Part shown: piece after piece, positions 21,705 to 33,940 of the stretch
How positions within the stretch are numbered: position 1 is the first letter of the stretch
Layout: each line of letters begins with the position of its first letter
Source: Oenanthe sinensis
Lineage: Eukaryota; Streptophyta; Magnoliopsida; Apiales; Apiaceae
Direction: 5' to 3'
Assembly: GCA_028671895.1 (NCBI GenBank)
Contig: JAPMAC010000209.1
Coordinates: forward strand, 20,172,501-20,236,500
DNA length: 64,000 bases
Made by a program: the position numbers and the translations under genes
Notes under the pieces: generated by a model
Database searches by the model: none
What the model was told of the DNA's origin: nothing
The model's input: only the letters and a program-made list of their open reading frames with translations

Positions 21705-24700
21705 TGTAATATCCCTAAATTTCAGGTACCTTTAAAACCTTGCTAATAATAGTACGTATGGGATGATAATTATGAAATAAGGTTTTGTTGGGCAATCAAA
21801 TTATTAAAATTGCCGGAACAAGATAAAGATTAAATTAGCGTCATGGATTATTATGAAATTGGAAAATTCAAGGATTTCCAAGAATTATTAAAGAGTTTAT
21901 TATTTTATATTTTGACATGGATTATTAAAAATGCAATTACTTGCATTTTATTTATAGTGTATGAAATGCTAATGCTAGTATTTTAATACAAGTCAAAGGA
22001 AGACTTGACCAAAGACAAGACCAAGACCAAAGCTTTGACTAGTCTTTTATTTAACCAAAAAGGGGAAGTACTTGGCATAAAGCAAAGAAAAGAAAATACA
22101 ACTCAAGCACCTAGCCAAGAGACCATTCGGCCAAGCAAGGGAAAAGTGAGGAGAAAATTCAAGAACTCAAGTTCTAGTTGCTTGATCGTTGCGAATAAGG
22201 ACTTAAATCGAAGGTAGTAAATCCCTCTTGCTCTCCCTTGAATCTTATAAGCAACCATCCGCTAAATCTTTAGTTATGATCAATAGAAAACTCGAATGAA
22301 CAGTAAAAGTCGAAAATTGAATTCTTGTTTTCTTGATTCTTGAGTTCCTATAGCTTGGTGGATGATTGTTATGTGATGTATATGTTATGGGTAGTGAGAA
22401 GCATCCATGTATGACCCTAGAAACGCATGCTTTGATTCATTGATTTCTAGGTTTTGATTTTTATGCTAAACTGATTTTTTATGGCTTGATGTGGTAGTAT
22501 GTGGATTGTTGATGTTGGTTGAGGAGTTTGGGATTGTTTGTTTGTTGATTTGGAGTAGAATAAAAATGGAAAACGATGAGTTTACAAACGTAACCATGCC
22601 AAATTTTTTTAAAACCTATCTGCTGCCACTGTCCAGAAAAATCTGGGAACATTCGGTCACTGTTATTGGATTATGGTTGATATGATTAGATAGTAGATAG
22701 TCTCTAGATCGTTTGAGCGCTAATTTTGCGTCATTCGGAGTTACGAGTCAAAAGTTATGAACGTTTTAGTAACGGTAGCGCAGAAAATGGAAATTCTGTT
22801 TTTGTCCAACTTTGAGGCTATAATTGGACTAGCTACGGAGCTTAATAAAATCCGAAACTTTTATGGGAGATTCTTTGACAGTCATAGAAGACCTCAGAGA
22901 AGAAATCGTGTCAAAATGATTAATTTACAATTTATTAAAAATGTTAGAAAACAGGGGTTGGAGTGAAATGAACATGATGAAAATGTTGGACAACCGTTTC
23001 GGGAGTCGATTTCGAGCAAGTTAGAGGACTTGTTTCGAGTATATCAAGTGATGAAAGATGTTAAGGAGTATCATGACTACATGTTGGTATATAGAACTTG
23101 ATTAAAAATCATTGACACGATAGTTTTACGAGTAGCTAAAGTAGGTTCGATGAGATGAAATATCGGGAATAATAAGAGTTAATAAAACGAAGAAGTGCAA
23201 ATTGTAATGACCATAATTGGACTCGATATAGGTTTGTGGATTAGTATCGAGGTCCTAGCTTATCAAAATCATGAGATTTTATAATTGTAAAGCAAATGTT
23301 AGTACTTAATAAAAAGTGGTTATGATTAATAGATAGACTAATCAAAGTTCTTATATCTATTGATAGAACTTTTGGATTACAAGTGGAATCATGGATATGC
23401 ATCATGGACACCAGACAAGATTTCTAACTCCATTCTTTTATTCTATATAAGAATATTTTGATTCCTGTTAATGCAAGTTCTATAAACTCTGATCTTATAA
23501 CAAGTTTATTGGTTATAAGTCTGTGGTGCTTGGAAATCTTATTCAATTATTGACTTGTATCGTTGATTAATTTGTTTGTTCGCGCCTCTGAACTCTCAAA
23601 AGTTAGAGGACGCTTTCTGTCAGTTTTGCATAACTGATTTCTGTGTCGAGTACATTTCTTTGGTACTTGACAGACGACCGGGAGTAGTGTATTATCTCTC
23701 GACTATTAGTCGATATTATCCAGGGATTCTCCCTGGGATATAAGTTTTGGGGATAATAAGTATTATGGGTTAGGGATCAATCAAGTTGATTAATATCCCT
23801 TCGATATTTTAAATAATATTTAGTTTTATTAAATATTATTTAAAAGGGTATATATCTAGTATTTAATGTTGATTAAATACTTTCAACTCATTTTGAGTTA
23901 TTTAAATATTATTTAAGATTGATTAAATATTATTTAAATATTTTGGATTATTTCAAAGTATTTATTTTAATTAAATACTTTTGATTCTTTTGGGAATATT
24001 TAAATATTATTTAAGATTGAATAAATACTATTTAAATATATTGATTCATTTAAAACTATTTAAATATTAAATAGTCTTGATTAAAATCCTAATTAAAATA
24101 TTTTAATTATTTTAAAATATTTTCAGGGACTATTCTAGGTTCAGTAATTATTGATTAAATATTTATTGGATCTTTAAAAATATTCCGGAGTTATCTAAAA
24201 ATTCTTTAAATATTATTTTCATTAAATAATAAATACTGAGCTATGACTCAAATATTTTGTACTTATTTTGAGTCGATAACTCTATGTTAGGGATGGAATA
24301 TCCCATTTTAACATTCTTTTGATTTAAAACTGGTGCCTGTAAGGACCATTATTTTACCTAAAAGTATTATATTTTCGTGGGGTTTATTTTACTACCTATT
24401 AGCGACTCCCCGGTCGTGATCTTGATTCGAACTGTTCATTCATGACTAAAGGTCAACCCACACATATAAAGAGATTACTTCCACCTCGTTTCGGGAGTTA
24501 ATCTATTATCGAATATTGAATTCCCATAAAGCTTTGTTGTTATTCCGGAAGGTTGTATTAAATTCCCTTCCACACTTTGATTTGAATATTCCCAGAAAGC
24601 TTTGTTGTTGTTATCCTGGAAGGTTGTATTAAATTCCCTTCTAGACTTGTTGATTGTACTCAAAGGGAACTGGAGATATAAAGTGTAAGAGGCTTGTGTG

Positions 24701-26006
24701 CGGCACAGTCCATCTAGCGTAAGAGGCCGAGTGGCGCCGGTCCAGCATTTAAAGGCCCATGTGTTGCCTAGGGTGATGACCTGTTTTGGATCATCCTTCT
24801 ACTAGTAGAAAAGGTTACTTAACTATTGTACTATACGACTGATCATCGTGTACAATAGGCGCGGTGGATGCTCCAGTATCTTCTTTTCTTCCAATTGGAA
24901 TTTGACATTAACACTGTAATGAAGGCCTAGGTGCTAAGTTACTGATAGTGTTAATGGGAACTGTTGAACTTTCATTGGTCCTACACTAAGGATAGTGTTA
25001 ATGGGAACTGTTGAACTTTCATTGGTCCTACACTAAGGATAGTGTTAATGGGAACTGTTGAACTTTCATTGGTCCTACACTAAGGATAGTGTTAATGGGA
25101 ACTGTTGAACTTTCATTGGTCCTACACTAAGGATAGTGTTAATGGGAACTGTTGAACTTTCATTGGTCCTACACTAAGGAGAGTGTTAATGGGAACTGTT
25201 GAACTTTCATTGGTCCTACACTAGCGATAGTGTGAATGAGAATTGTTGAGCTTTTATTGATTCTTTTCGCAGTATCTTGAACTGCCTTCTTATTGATGCT
25301 CGAATAAATGGTACTCTGTGGTTGATGCCATTGTGCTAAATTATCGATTCTGTTGTTCCCAAAACTGTGAATCTTAAATTGTGGTATCGCAGTAACTTGA
25401 ACTGCATACTTATGTTGAAAATCTTCTTGCATCGTAAACTCTGATTCAATTATTGTCGAAACATATTTCGCTAAACTTTCTGCTGGAAAAGCATTGCAAA
25501 TTATCTACTGATATTGTTGGACATCGTGTTGGTATAATTATTCGTTGCCACCCTTTCCTTGGTGCAAGTTACAAAATATTCTAATATATATCTTGCTGAG
25601 CATTCTTTGGCTCATTCTTGTTTTTGTTGTAAACTTTAAAACTTGCAGTAAGACTTGCCCATGGGATGCAAAGGAAAGAAGAGGCTCGAGCTTGAGTTAG
25701 TCAGGTTCAAGGCTTCTACAGGTTGTGTAAGCTAGATATGATTGCAGTTTAGAATCCAAAGACTTGGTGGAAAATATGTAATGTAATAATAAATGTTGAA
25801 ACAGCGAGATCCTGAGTTTATTACAGTTGAATTATAATAACTGTTATTATTTTAAGTTCGTTTTCTGAGACTATGGCTCGAGTTGTGTAATTGGATTGGG
25901 GTCACCAGTGTATGTTGTTGAAATAATTGTTAAGCAGGTGAGTATTTTGTTGTGGAATTGGATCGTGATGGCCTAGATCCCTGACCCCGGATCTGGGGGT
26001 GTCACA
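21705..26006 (+). repeat. G1 3' LTR (4302 bp)
   Basis: The same length as the 5' LTR, with about 11 single-base differences and no indel that I can see. It carries the same TATA-like box (23443-23451), AT-rich stretch, duplication (24520-24641) and 47-bp array (24944-25269). It ends at 26006, followed by the target duplication GTCCT (26007-26011). Confidence 0.93.
24944..25269 (+). repeat. 47-bp tandem array in the G1 3' LTR, about 7 copies
   Basis: Copy of the array at 15915-16240, offset by exactly 9029 bp. The unit number is the same in both LTRs. Confidence 0.9.
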
Positions 26007-26011
26007 GTCCT

Positions 26012-27347
26012 TCACAGAAATCTACTCTCTATCGGTATCCACACGAACGTCGTATCGTCTAACGATCACCGGAATTAGGTACTAGCCTGTTTCTGCCTCT
26101 TTGTCACTCTCTTTCTCTAGCCTCTCAGAAATGTAGAGCTGCTAGGGTTTTATTAAAAATGAATTATCTCGACTGTTAACCCTAAACTATACATCTTTAT
26201 ATATATATAGGGGATAGAGGGACTTGGGCCAAAACCCTAATCTGATTGGACCTTTTAAAACCCATTCAGATTTTGGATTTATATTATTATTAAATTCGAA
26301 TTCTAATATGTATATAATTAATCAAGTCTCACTTAATTAATTAAATAAATAAATTTGAATTAATAATAATAACAGTAGTTAAATTCATAATTTAAATAAC
26401 ACTCCGTTTAAACGTTCTTAGTGTGTGACCCTTTAGGTTATTATTACGTTGACAATAATTTTATTTTCTAATAATAAAATTATAAACAATGAGCGGCATC
26501 TAGTAATACATCATTGCTACCCAAGTAATAATAATAATTGGTGATTCAATTAAACCTTTCGTGAATAATGTATAATGTAATATAATCCCTTTAACCTTAT
26601 ATTATAGATCAAACTCGAGGCATGTATTGTGTCATCCTCTTCAAGGTTTAATCCGGGTTTCCTTGATCAATGAGTAGACTATTAATCAAATCAACATTTG
26701 AGCATGACCATGCATTTTATAGTCTCACTCAATCAAGAGGCCAATAATATCACTCCTAAAATAGGAGGGTTAAATCCTATATCTATCATTCATATTTCTC
26801 ATACAATTCATAGCATACCCAATGTACACCTTTATCATTACCCGGTTAAAGGTACCTTTGAGTGTAATCAAAGTATATTAATTCTCATATAAAAATATAA
26901 TGATTTCAAGTCAAAGGATCAATACATCATTATCACAGTGATAATTTCTTATGACACTTATTAACATGTAGATTCTCACAACGGGTCTGTCCAGTACCAT
27001 GTATTGAGACATGCACTTATGTTCTTGATTTTAGTATCACCATACCTATGACCAATGAGATGTGGTCATCAGTCAACTAACATACTAGTCTTATTGCATT
27101 ATTATTGTCCTTAAATAATAATACTCGACTAGGGACATTTAGGAATATAATACTGTTCATATAATCTCATTTTTAAGTCACATACTTAAAGATATATAAT
27201 TCGCATTAATATTCCAAGGACATTTATTATGCTTTCAATTTATAACGCAGTAAATAAAGACATAATAAATATTAATTAAATAATCAAGTAAACATAATCC
27301 TTAATTATTTATCATAAAGTATTGTCTCTAGGATACCAACACTAACA
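26012..27347 (-). repeat. D 3' LTR, inner part
   Basis: The remainder of D's 3' LTR after the G1 insertion. On the minus strand it starts TGTTAGTGTTGG at 27347. A TATA box for minus-strand transcription is visible at 26197-26210 (CTATATATATATAAA on the minus strand). The right end (27088-27347) matches the LTR fragment at 1-263. The small + ORF at 26698-26892 is not a gene. Confidence 0.87.
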
Positions 27348-27361
27348 ATCTCCCACTTGTA
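27348..27361 (-). other. D polypurine tract
   Basis: On the minus strand the sequence reads CAAGTGGGAGAT directly before the LTR start, a typical copia plus-strand primer. The pol stop codon overlaps its upstream edge. Confidence 0.85.
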
Positions 27362-29366
27362 TTAGAGCCAATCTCTCTTGTATCTAATACCCATGGAACT
27401 AGTATGACCTTCATGCTTCTGCTGCGACAAAGCCTTAGTCTGTGGATCTGCAATGTTCTCATTTGTATGCACTTTACATATATGTATGTCTCCTCGATTA
27501 TTAATCTCTCAAAGAAGATGATATCGTCTGAGTATATGCTTTGTTCGGGAATGAGACCTTGGTTCCTTATCTTGTGAAATGGCTCCGTTATTATCGTAGT
27601 ATAAATCTATCGGATCTGCGACCGAAGGAACCACACCAAGACCTGCAATAAAATTATGAATCCAGACAGCCTCCTTGGCTGCTTCACAGGCAACAATATA
27701 CTCAGCCTCCATTGTAGAATCGGCAACCGTCTCTTGCTTTCAACTTTTCCAGCTTACAACACCTCCATTTAGACAAACTACAATACCAGACTGAGAGATC
27801 GAATCATCCTTATTTGTTTGGAAACTAGCATCGGTGTAACCTTTTACTACCAGCTTTTCCTCTCCTCCATATACCAAGAATTGATCTTTAGTCCTTTTCA
27901 AGTACTTAAGAATATTCTTGACTACCGTCCAGTGACCTTCACCTGGATTAGACTGGTATCTACTCGTCATGCTCAAAGCATACGAGAAATCAGGATGAGT
28001 ACATATCATTGCATACATTATAGAATCAATTAACGACGCATATGGAACTTTACTCATACGGTCCTTATCATCCAATGACTTAGGACTGTTTTTTTTAGAG
28101 ATCGATATCCCATGAGATATCGGGACATAGCCCCTTTTAGCATTTTGCATCCCAAATCGATGCAAAACTTTGTCAATGTATGTACTCTGACTTAGGCCAA
28201 TCATTCTTCTTGATCTATCTCTTTAGATCCTGATACCTAATATATAGGTCGCGTCGCCTAAGTCTTTCATTGAGAAATTTTTATTCAACCAAGTCTTAAC
28301 AGCCTGTAAAGAAGGAATATCATTCCCTATTATTAATATGTCATCAACATATAGTATTATGAATGCCACATTGCTTCCACTAACCTTCTTGTAAACACAT
28401 GGTTCGTCTTTATTTTGAATAAACCCAAACTCTTTGACGATTTCATCAAAACGAATGTTCCATCTCCTCGAGGCTTGTTTCAATCCATAAATGGATGGAC
28501 ACAACTTACATACCTTTCCAGCATGCTTTGGATCAACAAAACCATCAGGCTGTGTCATGTACACATCCCCATCTTCTTCAAGGCTCCCATTTAAGAAAGC
28601 GGTTTTGACATCCATCTGCCAGATTTCATAATCATAGTAAGCAGCTATAGCAAGCAAAATACTGATGGACTTGACCATAGCCACTGGTGAAAAAGTCTCA
28701 TCATAGTCAATACCATGAATTTGCTTGAAACATTTTGCCACCAATCGTGCCTTATAGGTCTGTACATTACCATCCATGTCGGTTTTCTTCTTGAAAACCC
28801 ACTTGCACCCTATAGGTTTTACCCCTTCAGGTGGATCAACCAAAGTCCATACTAGATTAGTATACATGGATTCCATCTCAGATTTCATGGCATCCAGCCA
28901 TCTCCTGGATTCTGGAGTGTTCATAGTGTCTTGGTAGGTAAGAGGCTCATCTTCGTCGATAAGCATCACATCACCATCTTGAGTTAAGAGAAATCCATAA
29001 TATCTCTCAGGCTCATGGCGAATCCTACTAGACCTACAAACAACCTATGTTTCTTGAGAAGTGTTGTGTTCTTGTACATCCTGCTCAAGTTCCTCCATTG
29101 GTTCAATATTATCTTGTGGGCCTCGAACTTCATCGAGATCTATTATCCTCCCACTATTTTTGTTCGAAAGCATTTCTCTTTCAAGAAAAACTGCAGTTCC
29201 AGCAACAAACACTTTGTTCTCGGAAGGATTATAGAATGAATAACCCTTTGTTTCAATTGGGTATCCCACAAAATTACATTTGTCTGATTTAGATCATAGT
29301 TTGTCAGAAGTTAAACGTTTCACAAACGCTTCACATCCCCATATTTTCATAAATGACATGCTATGA
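27362..29366 (-). pseudogene. pol: D Pol: RT and RNase H
   Basis: A single minus-strand frame runs from about 29269 down to the natural stop TAA at 27362-27364, interrupted only by stops at 29045, 28223, 27740 and 27509. The RT block (28969-28226) has W-x-x-AM-x-SEM, IGCKWVFK, YDETFSPVA, QMDVKTAFLNG, YGLKQAS and an intact YVDD near 28340. The next blocks hold the thumb/connection and RNase H (EAEY near 27700, YYDNNGA near 27595, HILRR near 27525). One odd feature is an extra Gly-Asp pair in the usual LEEDVYM motif. G2 splits it from the integrase at 29366/41165. No frameshift is evident in this part. Confidence 0.85.
29362..29366. repeat. G2 target-site duplication, left copy (TATGA)
   Basis: TATGA directly precedes the G2 LTR end at 29367 and is repeated at 41165-41169 directly after the other LTR. 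Confidence 0.92.
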
Positions 29367-32300
29367 TGTAACGCCCCCGAATCCGGAGTCATGGATCTGG
29401 TCGTCACTGCGAAAATCCTCAATATATCATGACCTGTTTAACTGTTATAATTTCACATGTAGACATACAACAACTGAAAAATACATCTGTGACCCCAACT
29501 CTCAAGAATCTTTTAGGTTATAGGGCTAGAAACAAGAATCCCCAGTCAGATATCAATTATTACATTTCTCGACCAGTAAAATCACACTTGTGACCCCATC
29601 CATAAAGTTCCTCAAAATTTAGATTTTTGAACCAATTTTCCAATTACCACCAATTACTATAACCCTTCTCTGTTTACACAAATCTTATAAAACTAGTATA
29701 ACTTCGATAAGAAGTATACCAGTTACCAAAAATTTTCTATACAAGATAATATTTATTACATATCAACTTATAAGTAATTCTTACACCAGGTCTAGATACT
29801 CTGAACCAAATCCTCTTCATCATGGCATCTTGCCTTCTTCTTCCGAACTATGCAGATAAGTCTCGTCAAGCTACCTTTCACTGTAGGGTTACAATTTGAA
29901 GTAATGCGATCCATATGATCTAGCTGTTGTGTTTGGACAATTTTAAAACAAAGCAAGGATGAGCTACTATAGCCCAGCAATAACTCCAGTCATAATAGTA
30001 GTTAAAATAATTTATGAAATTTTAACCCAATATAAAAGATAGTTTAGGAAACTAAAATTTATAATGCACCACAAGTTTGAAAAGTAAGCAATTCTAGATA
30101 TTGCTAAGCACACCACAAAAGTTCTCAAGCTCTCGTCACATTATCAGTAACTTACCACAATGACATCAGTTACAGTGTTACTATTCATTTAAGAATCATT
30201 AAGAAAGAAGTTCAAGATATCGAGAAAAGAACAGTAAAGGTTTAACAGTTCCCATTAACACTATTGGTAACTTAACGCCTTAGCTTTCGTTATAGTGTAA
30301 GAACAGTGAAAGTTCAACAATTCTCATTAACACTCTCTGTAACTTAGCACATCGGCTTTCGTTATAGTGTAAGAACAGTGAAAGTTCAACAGTTCCCATT
30401 AACACTATTAGTAACTTAGCACCTTGGCATTCGTTATAGTGTAAGAACAGTGAAAGTCTAACAATTCTCATTAACACCATAGAATTCTCAACACGATTTC
30501 TCAAATCTCATCAACACTATCGGTAACTCAGTACCTAGGCTTTCATTACAGTGTTAATGTCAAATCCCAATTGGGAAGAATGGACTTTCATTGGAGTAAT
30601 TATAGTGACAATGTAGGTCGGTGATCAGTCGCCCACACTTGCCTCTCCGAGGGACATCTCTGTTTTTCTACTCTTCTACTAGTAGTGGATGATCCGCCTT
30701 TTCTCTGACGTCACCCTGACCGCATTCGGGCCATAGTATACTTGATGGCATACCCGTCTGGCAGCTCTTACACTTTGTATACATAATGCGCCGTGCAAGC
30801 ACGTCGACTTTCTCTAGTACTCCAGTCCAATTGAATAATTTGTTTGGAAAGAAATTGAATTCAGTCCAAAAACACCTCTCATTCTCTTCTCAGATTTCAA
30901 CACCAGAGGATTGATTAACTCCCAGAATTATGAGGAAGTAATCTTATATGCACATGTTGACTTATAGTCAAATAATCTCTTTTTGCTCAATTATTTCTCG
31001 CACCAGATCACACGACCAGGGAGTTGTTTTAAAATCACCAAAGTTCTCAAAATGATTATTGGATAAATAAATCATTTTTAGAATATTTTATATGCATTTT
31101 GGATAGCTCAAATAATTTTCTCAAAGGTTAAATAAGGATTTTCATACTTTTTAACCTCTCATTAAATAATATTTAATTAATCAAATAATGTTAAATTAAT
31201 TAAATACTTAATTAAACTCTAAAGATTTGATGGACGTTTATAAATTTTTTATTTAATATATGATAATATCCCAAGGCATTTCCGAAGAAAAGTTTGACAA
31301 ACTGTCAGAAACTCACACCCTTACTCCCGGTCAAAACTTCAAACACAAACTCAGAAACTCAACTCTTAGAACACTTCTCATTCTCTACTTATACACACTC
31401 TAACTTTATAGGATTTAGAGTTGATAAGTACTCACAAGTAATCACAAGGTAATGAATAGTAAACAGTACAGACATATATGTATGTTTGTAAGAAAATATA
31501 TTCCAAAACACAACAAAACCTTTTTATGAAGTAGTATTCACCAAAATGTAAAAAGGTTTGAAAACTTGTCTTTGGTCCTTAGCAATGAAGCAGAAATTCT
31601 AATTAATTCTCCTTCAATCACAGTAGGTCCATATCTTCTCTCGTCACATGATGTCTCATTACTCCTACTTGATTATGTTCTAACATAACAAGATATATAT
31701 CAGCTTGGTCTCATATCCCAAGCAAACACAACTCAATTACACAATATTTATTAAAACCAAAATCAAACCAAACGAAGAAATCCCCCTTTGGGAAACTCAC
31801 AACTTCTTATTACAACTATGCCCCAAAAGTATCACATTGTAGACTTTCATATCTCATAAGTCATCACGTATGTACATTTTATTATGGCATTAATCCCTCT
31901 AAATCCTCAATATTAACTCATATATAAATGGCCATATTATTTAAGCCATGATTCTCTATTTTACCATGTAACATTTCATTTATACGTCTTCTTAATTCTA
32001 AAGTTTATTGAACTTAAGTGAATGTATTTTCTGCAGCAAATTGGGCATGACCTATTCGTAAGTTGGACTATGCCCGGTGTAAAAACACCTCAAATACAAC
32101 CTCAAATCAATCTCAAAATATTCACCACATATGCCAAGTCCAAATATGGCCATTAAAATTTGTACTAGATAGTTTTATTAACTCTTATTTTTCCTGATAT
32201 TTCACCTTCTCGTGCTTACTTTAGCTATTCGCAAAACTGTCTTGTCAATGATTTTTAATCAAGTTCTATACACCCACATGTAGTCATGATACTCCTCAAC

Positions 32301-33903
32301 AATTTTCGTTACTTGACCGACTCGAGACAAGTTCTCTATCTTGCTCGAAATCGTCTCCCAAAACGGTTGCTTCACCATTTCCTCATGTTCATTTCCCTTA
32401 ACACCTTGTTTTCTAGCACTTTTAATAAATTGGAAATTAATCCATTTGACATGATTTATTTTCTAAGGTCTTCTATGACTGTCAAGAAATATCCCATAAA
32501 AGTTTCAGATTTTATTAAGCTACGTAGCTAGTCCAATCATAGCCTCAAAGTTGAATAAAAACAGATTTTTTATTTTCTTCGCTACCGTTACTAAATCGGC
32601 CATAACTTTTGACTCGTAACTCCGAATGACGCAAAATTAGCGCGTAAATGATCTATATACTATCTACTATCCAGTCATCTCATCAAACTACTCAGACCAG
32701 TTGAAAAATGTTCCCAGATTTTTCTGGACAGTGGCAGCAGAAAGGGGAAGAAAAAAAATGGCATGGTTACGTTTGTAAACTCATCGTTTTCCATTTCTAT
32801 TCTACTTCAATTCAACCAACAAGCAATCCCAAACTCCTCCTTCAATCACATACTACATCATACATCAATCCCAAGCCATTTAACTAGCAAAAGTTATGAA
32901 CTAAGAGCTTATAATCAAATTAACAAACCATGCATTTCTATGACTAACCAAGCTTAATCTATACTACCCATAGCATGTAGAAGCTATAACAATCATTAAC
33001 CAAGCCATAGGAACTCAAGAATCAAAGAAAATAAATTCTTATTTTTGGAGTTACTATTCATGTTCATCACACTTTGGATCATAACTAGAGATTTCATGGA
33101 TGGAATGATGTAAGATTCAAGATTAAGCAAGAGGAGTTTACTACCTTCGATTTGAGCTATAGAACGCAATGAACAAGCAAGCCTATGGTTATCCCCCAAA
33201 AACGCAGCCCTTGCTCTTGAACAAATCATGGTGAAAAGTGGTGTTGGTGATGAAGATGATGGCTAGGGAAGAACGGGTTCGAAGAGAGGTGAACAACGAA
33301 ACCAAAATCAAGCGATTCCGACAAGAATCGAGCAAGTTATGAGAAATCTCTCCCACATTTCTCTCTTCCTCTCTCTCAATCGGCACTTATGAAAATGAAT
33401 GGGGTGTTGGCTGATTTTTCTCTTTTTATGCGTCCCCTAGCTTTGTGCGGTAGTCGCGTAATTTCCCGACAACATTTTAATCTCTCGTTCTCATACTTTA
33501 TTCATCTGACAAACTTAAGTTTTAAAATATCAAATTCTCATTTTATAATTCTATTATGAATCATTATTATTAAATTAAAAGCCCTTTAATTGTTTCGAGA
33601 ATTTATGAAACAATTCTCCGGATAAATACTATTCACTTACATCGTCTCTCAAATTCTGTTACGACTTTCACCCGGAGTCCAAATTTATTTTGTTAGACTA
33701 AAAATAATTATAAATCCTATATTTATTCCGTATGCTACCGTAACACCGATATGCATATTCTCGAATATCCTGTATATTAATAATACAGTCTCATATCTCA
33801 ATTACCTTATAAAAATAAATCCATAAAATCGTTTATTCATAAAATGAAAAATTTTATCCAAAATTCTTAATAATATCAAGTGTCAAAAATACGGGTTATT
33901 ACA
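29367..33903 (-). repeat. G2 3' LTR (4537 bp)
   Basis: On the minus strand it starts TGTAATAACCCGTATTTTTG at 33903 and ends GGGGGCGTTACA at 29367. It contains a 72-bp tandem array (30228-30540), a block shared with the G1 internal region (31730-32110) and segments shared with the G1 LTR (32200-32300, 32520-32660). ORFs at 29792, 30280, 32286, 32763, 32996 and 33189 all recur in the other LTR and are not genes. Confidence 0.93.
30228..30540 (-). repeat. 72-bp tandem array in the G2 3' LTR, about 4 copies
   Basis: Units beginning AGAACAGTGAAAGTTCAACA recur at 30228, 30300, 30372 and 30444, 72 bp apart; the last is shortened. The array is copied at 37489-37801 in the other LTR. Confidence 0.88.
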
Positions 33904-33940
33904 ATCTCCCCTCCTTAAAAGGATTCCGTCCTCGGAATCT
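33904..33940 (-). other. G2 polypurine tract and 3' hairpin
   Basis: On the minus strand: stem GATTCCG, loop AGGA, stem CGGAATC (33939-33922), then TTTTAAGGAGGGGAGAT and the LTR start at 33903. It matches the G1 block base for base except for the last position before the LTR. Confidence 0.85.

Larger units (their letters stand above)
12676..26006 (+). mobile_element. Element G1: Ty3/gypsy-type element with giant LTRs, non-autonomous
   Basis: This is a complete element of 13331 bp with 4302-bp LTRs, a tRNA-iMet primer site, a decayed 4.7-kb internal region, a purine tract and the target duplication GTCCT (12671-12675 and 26007-26011). The two LTRs have equal length and differ at about 11 positions by eye (0.26 percent), so the insertion is recent. 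The internal region has no ORF above about 93 codons, but gypsy RT traces can be read. The LTR start (TGTAATATCCC), long LTRs and conserved 3' end resemble plant chromoviruses of the Tekay/Del type; that clade call is an inference. Confidence 0.9.

Noticed and set aside
32286..33386. Several 64-81 codon ORFs in the G2 LTRs (29792, 30280, 32286, 32763, 32996, 33189 and copies at +7261)
   Set aside because: Same argument; on opposite strands and inside long terminal repeats.
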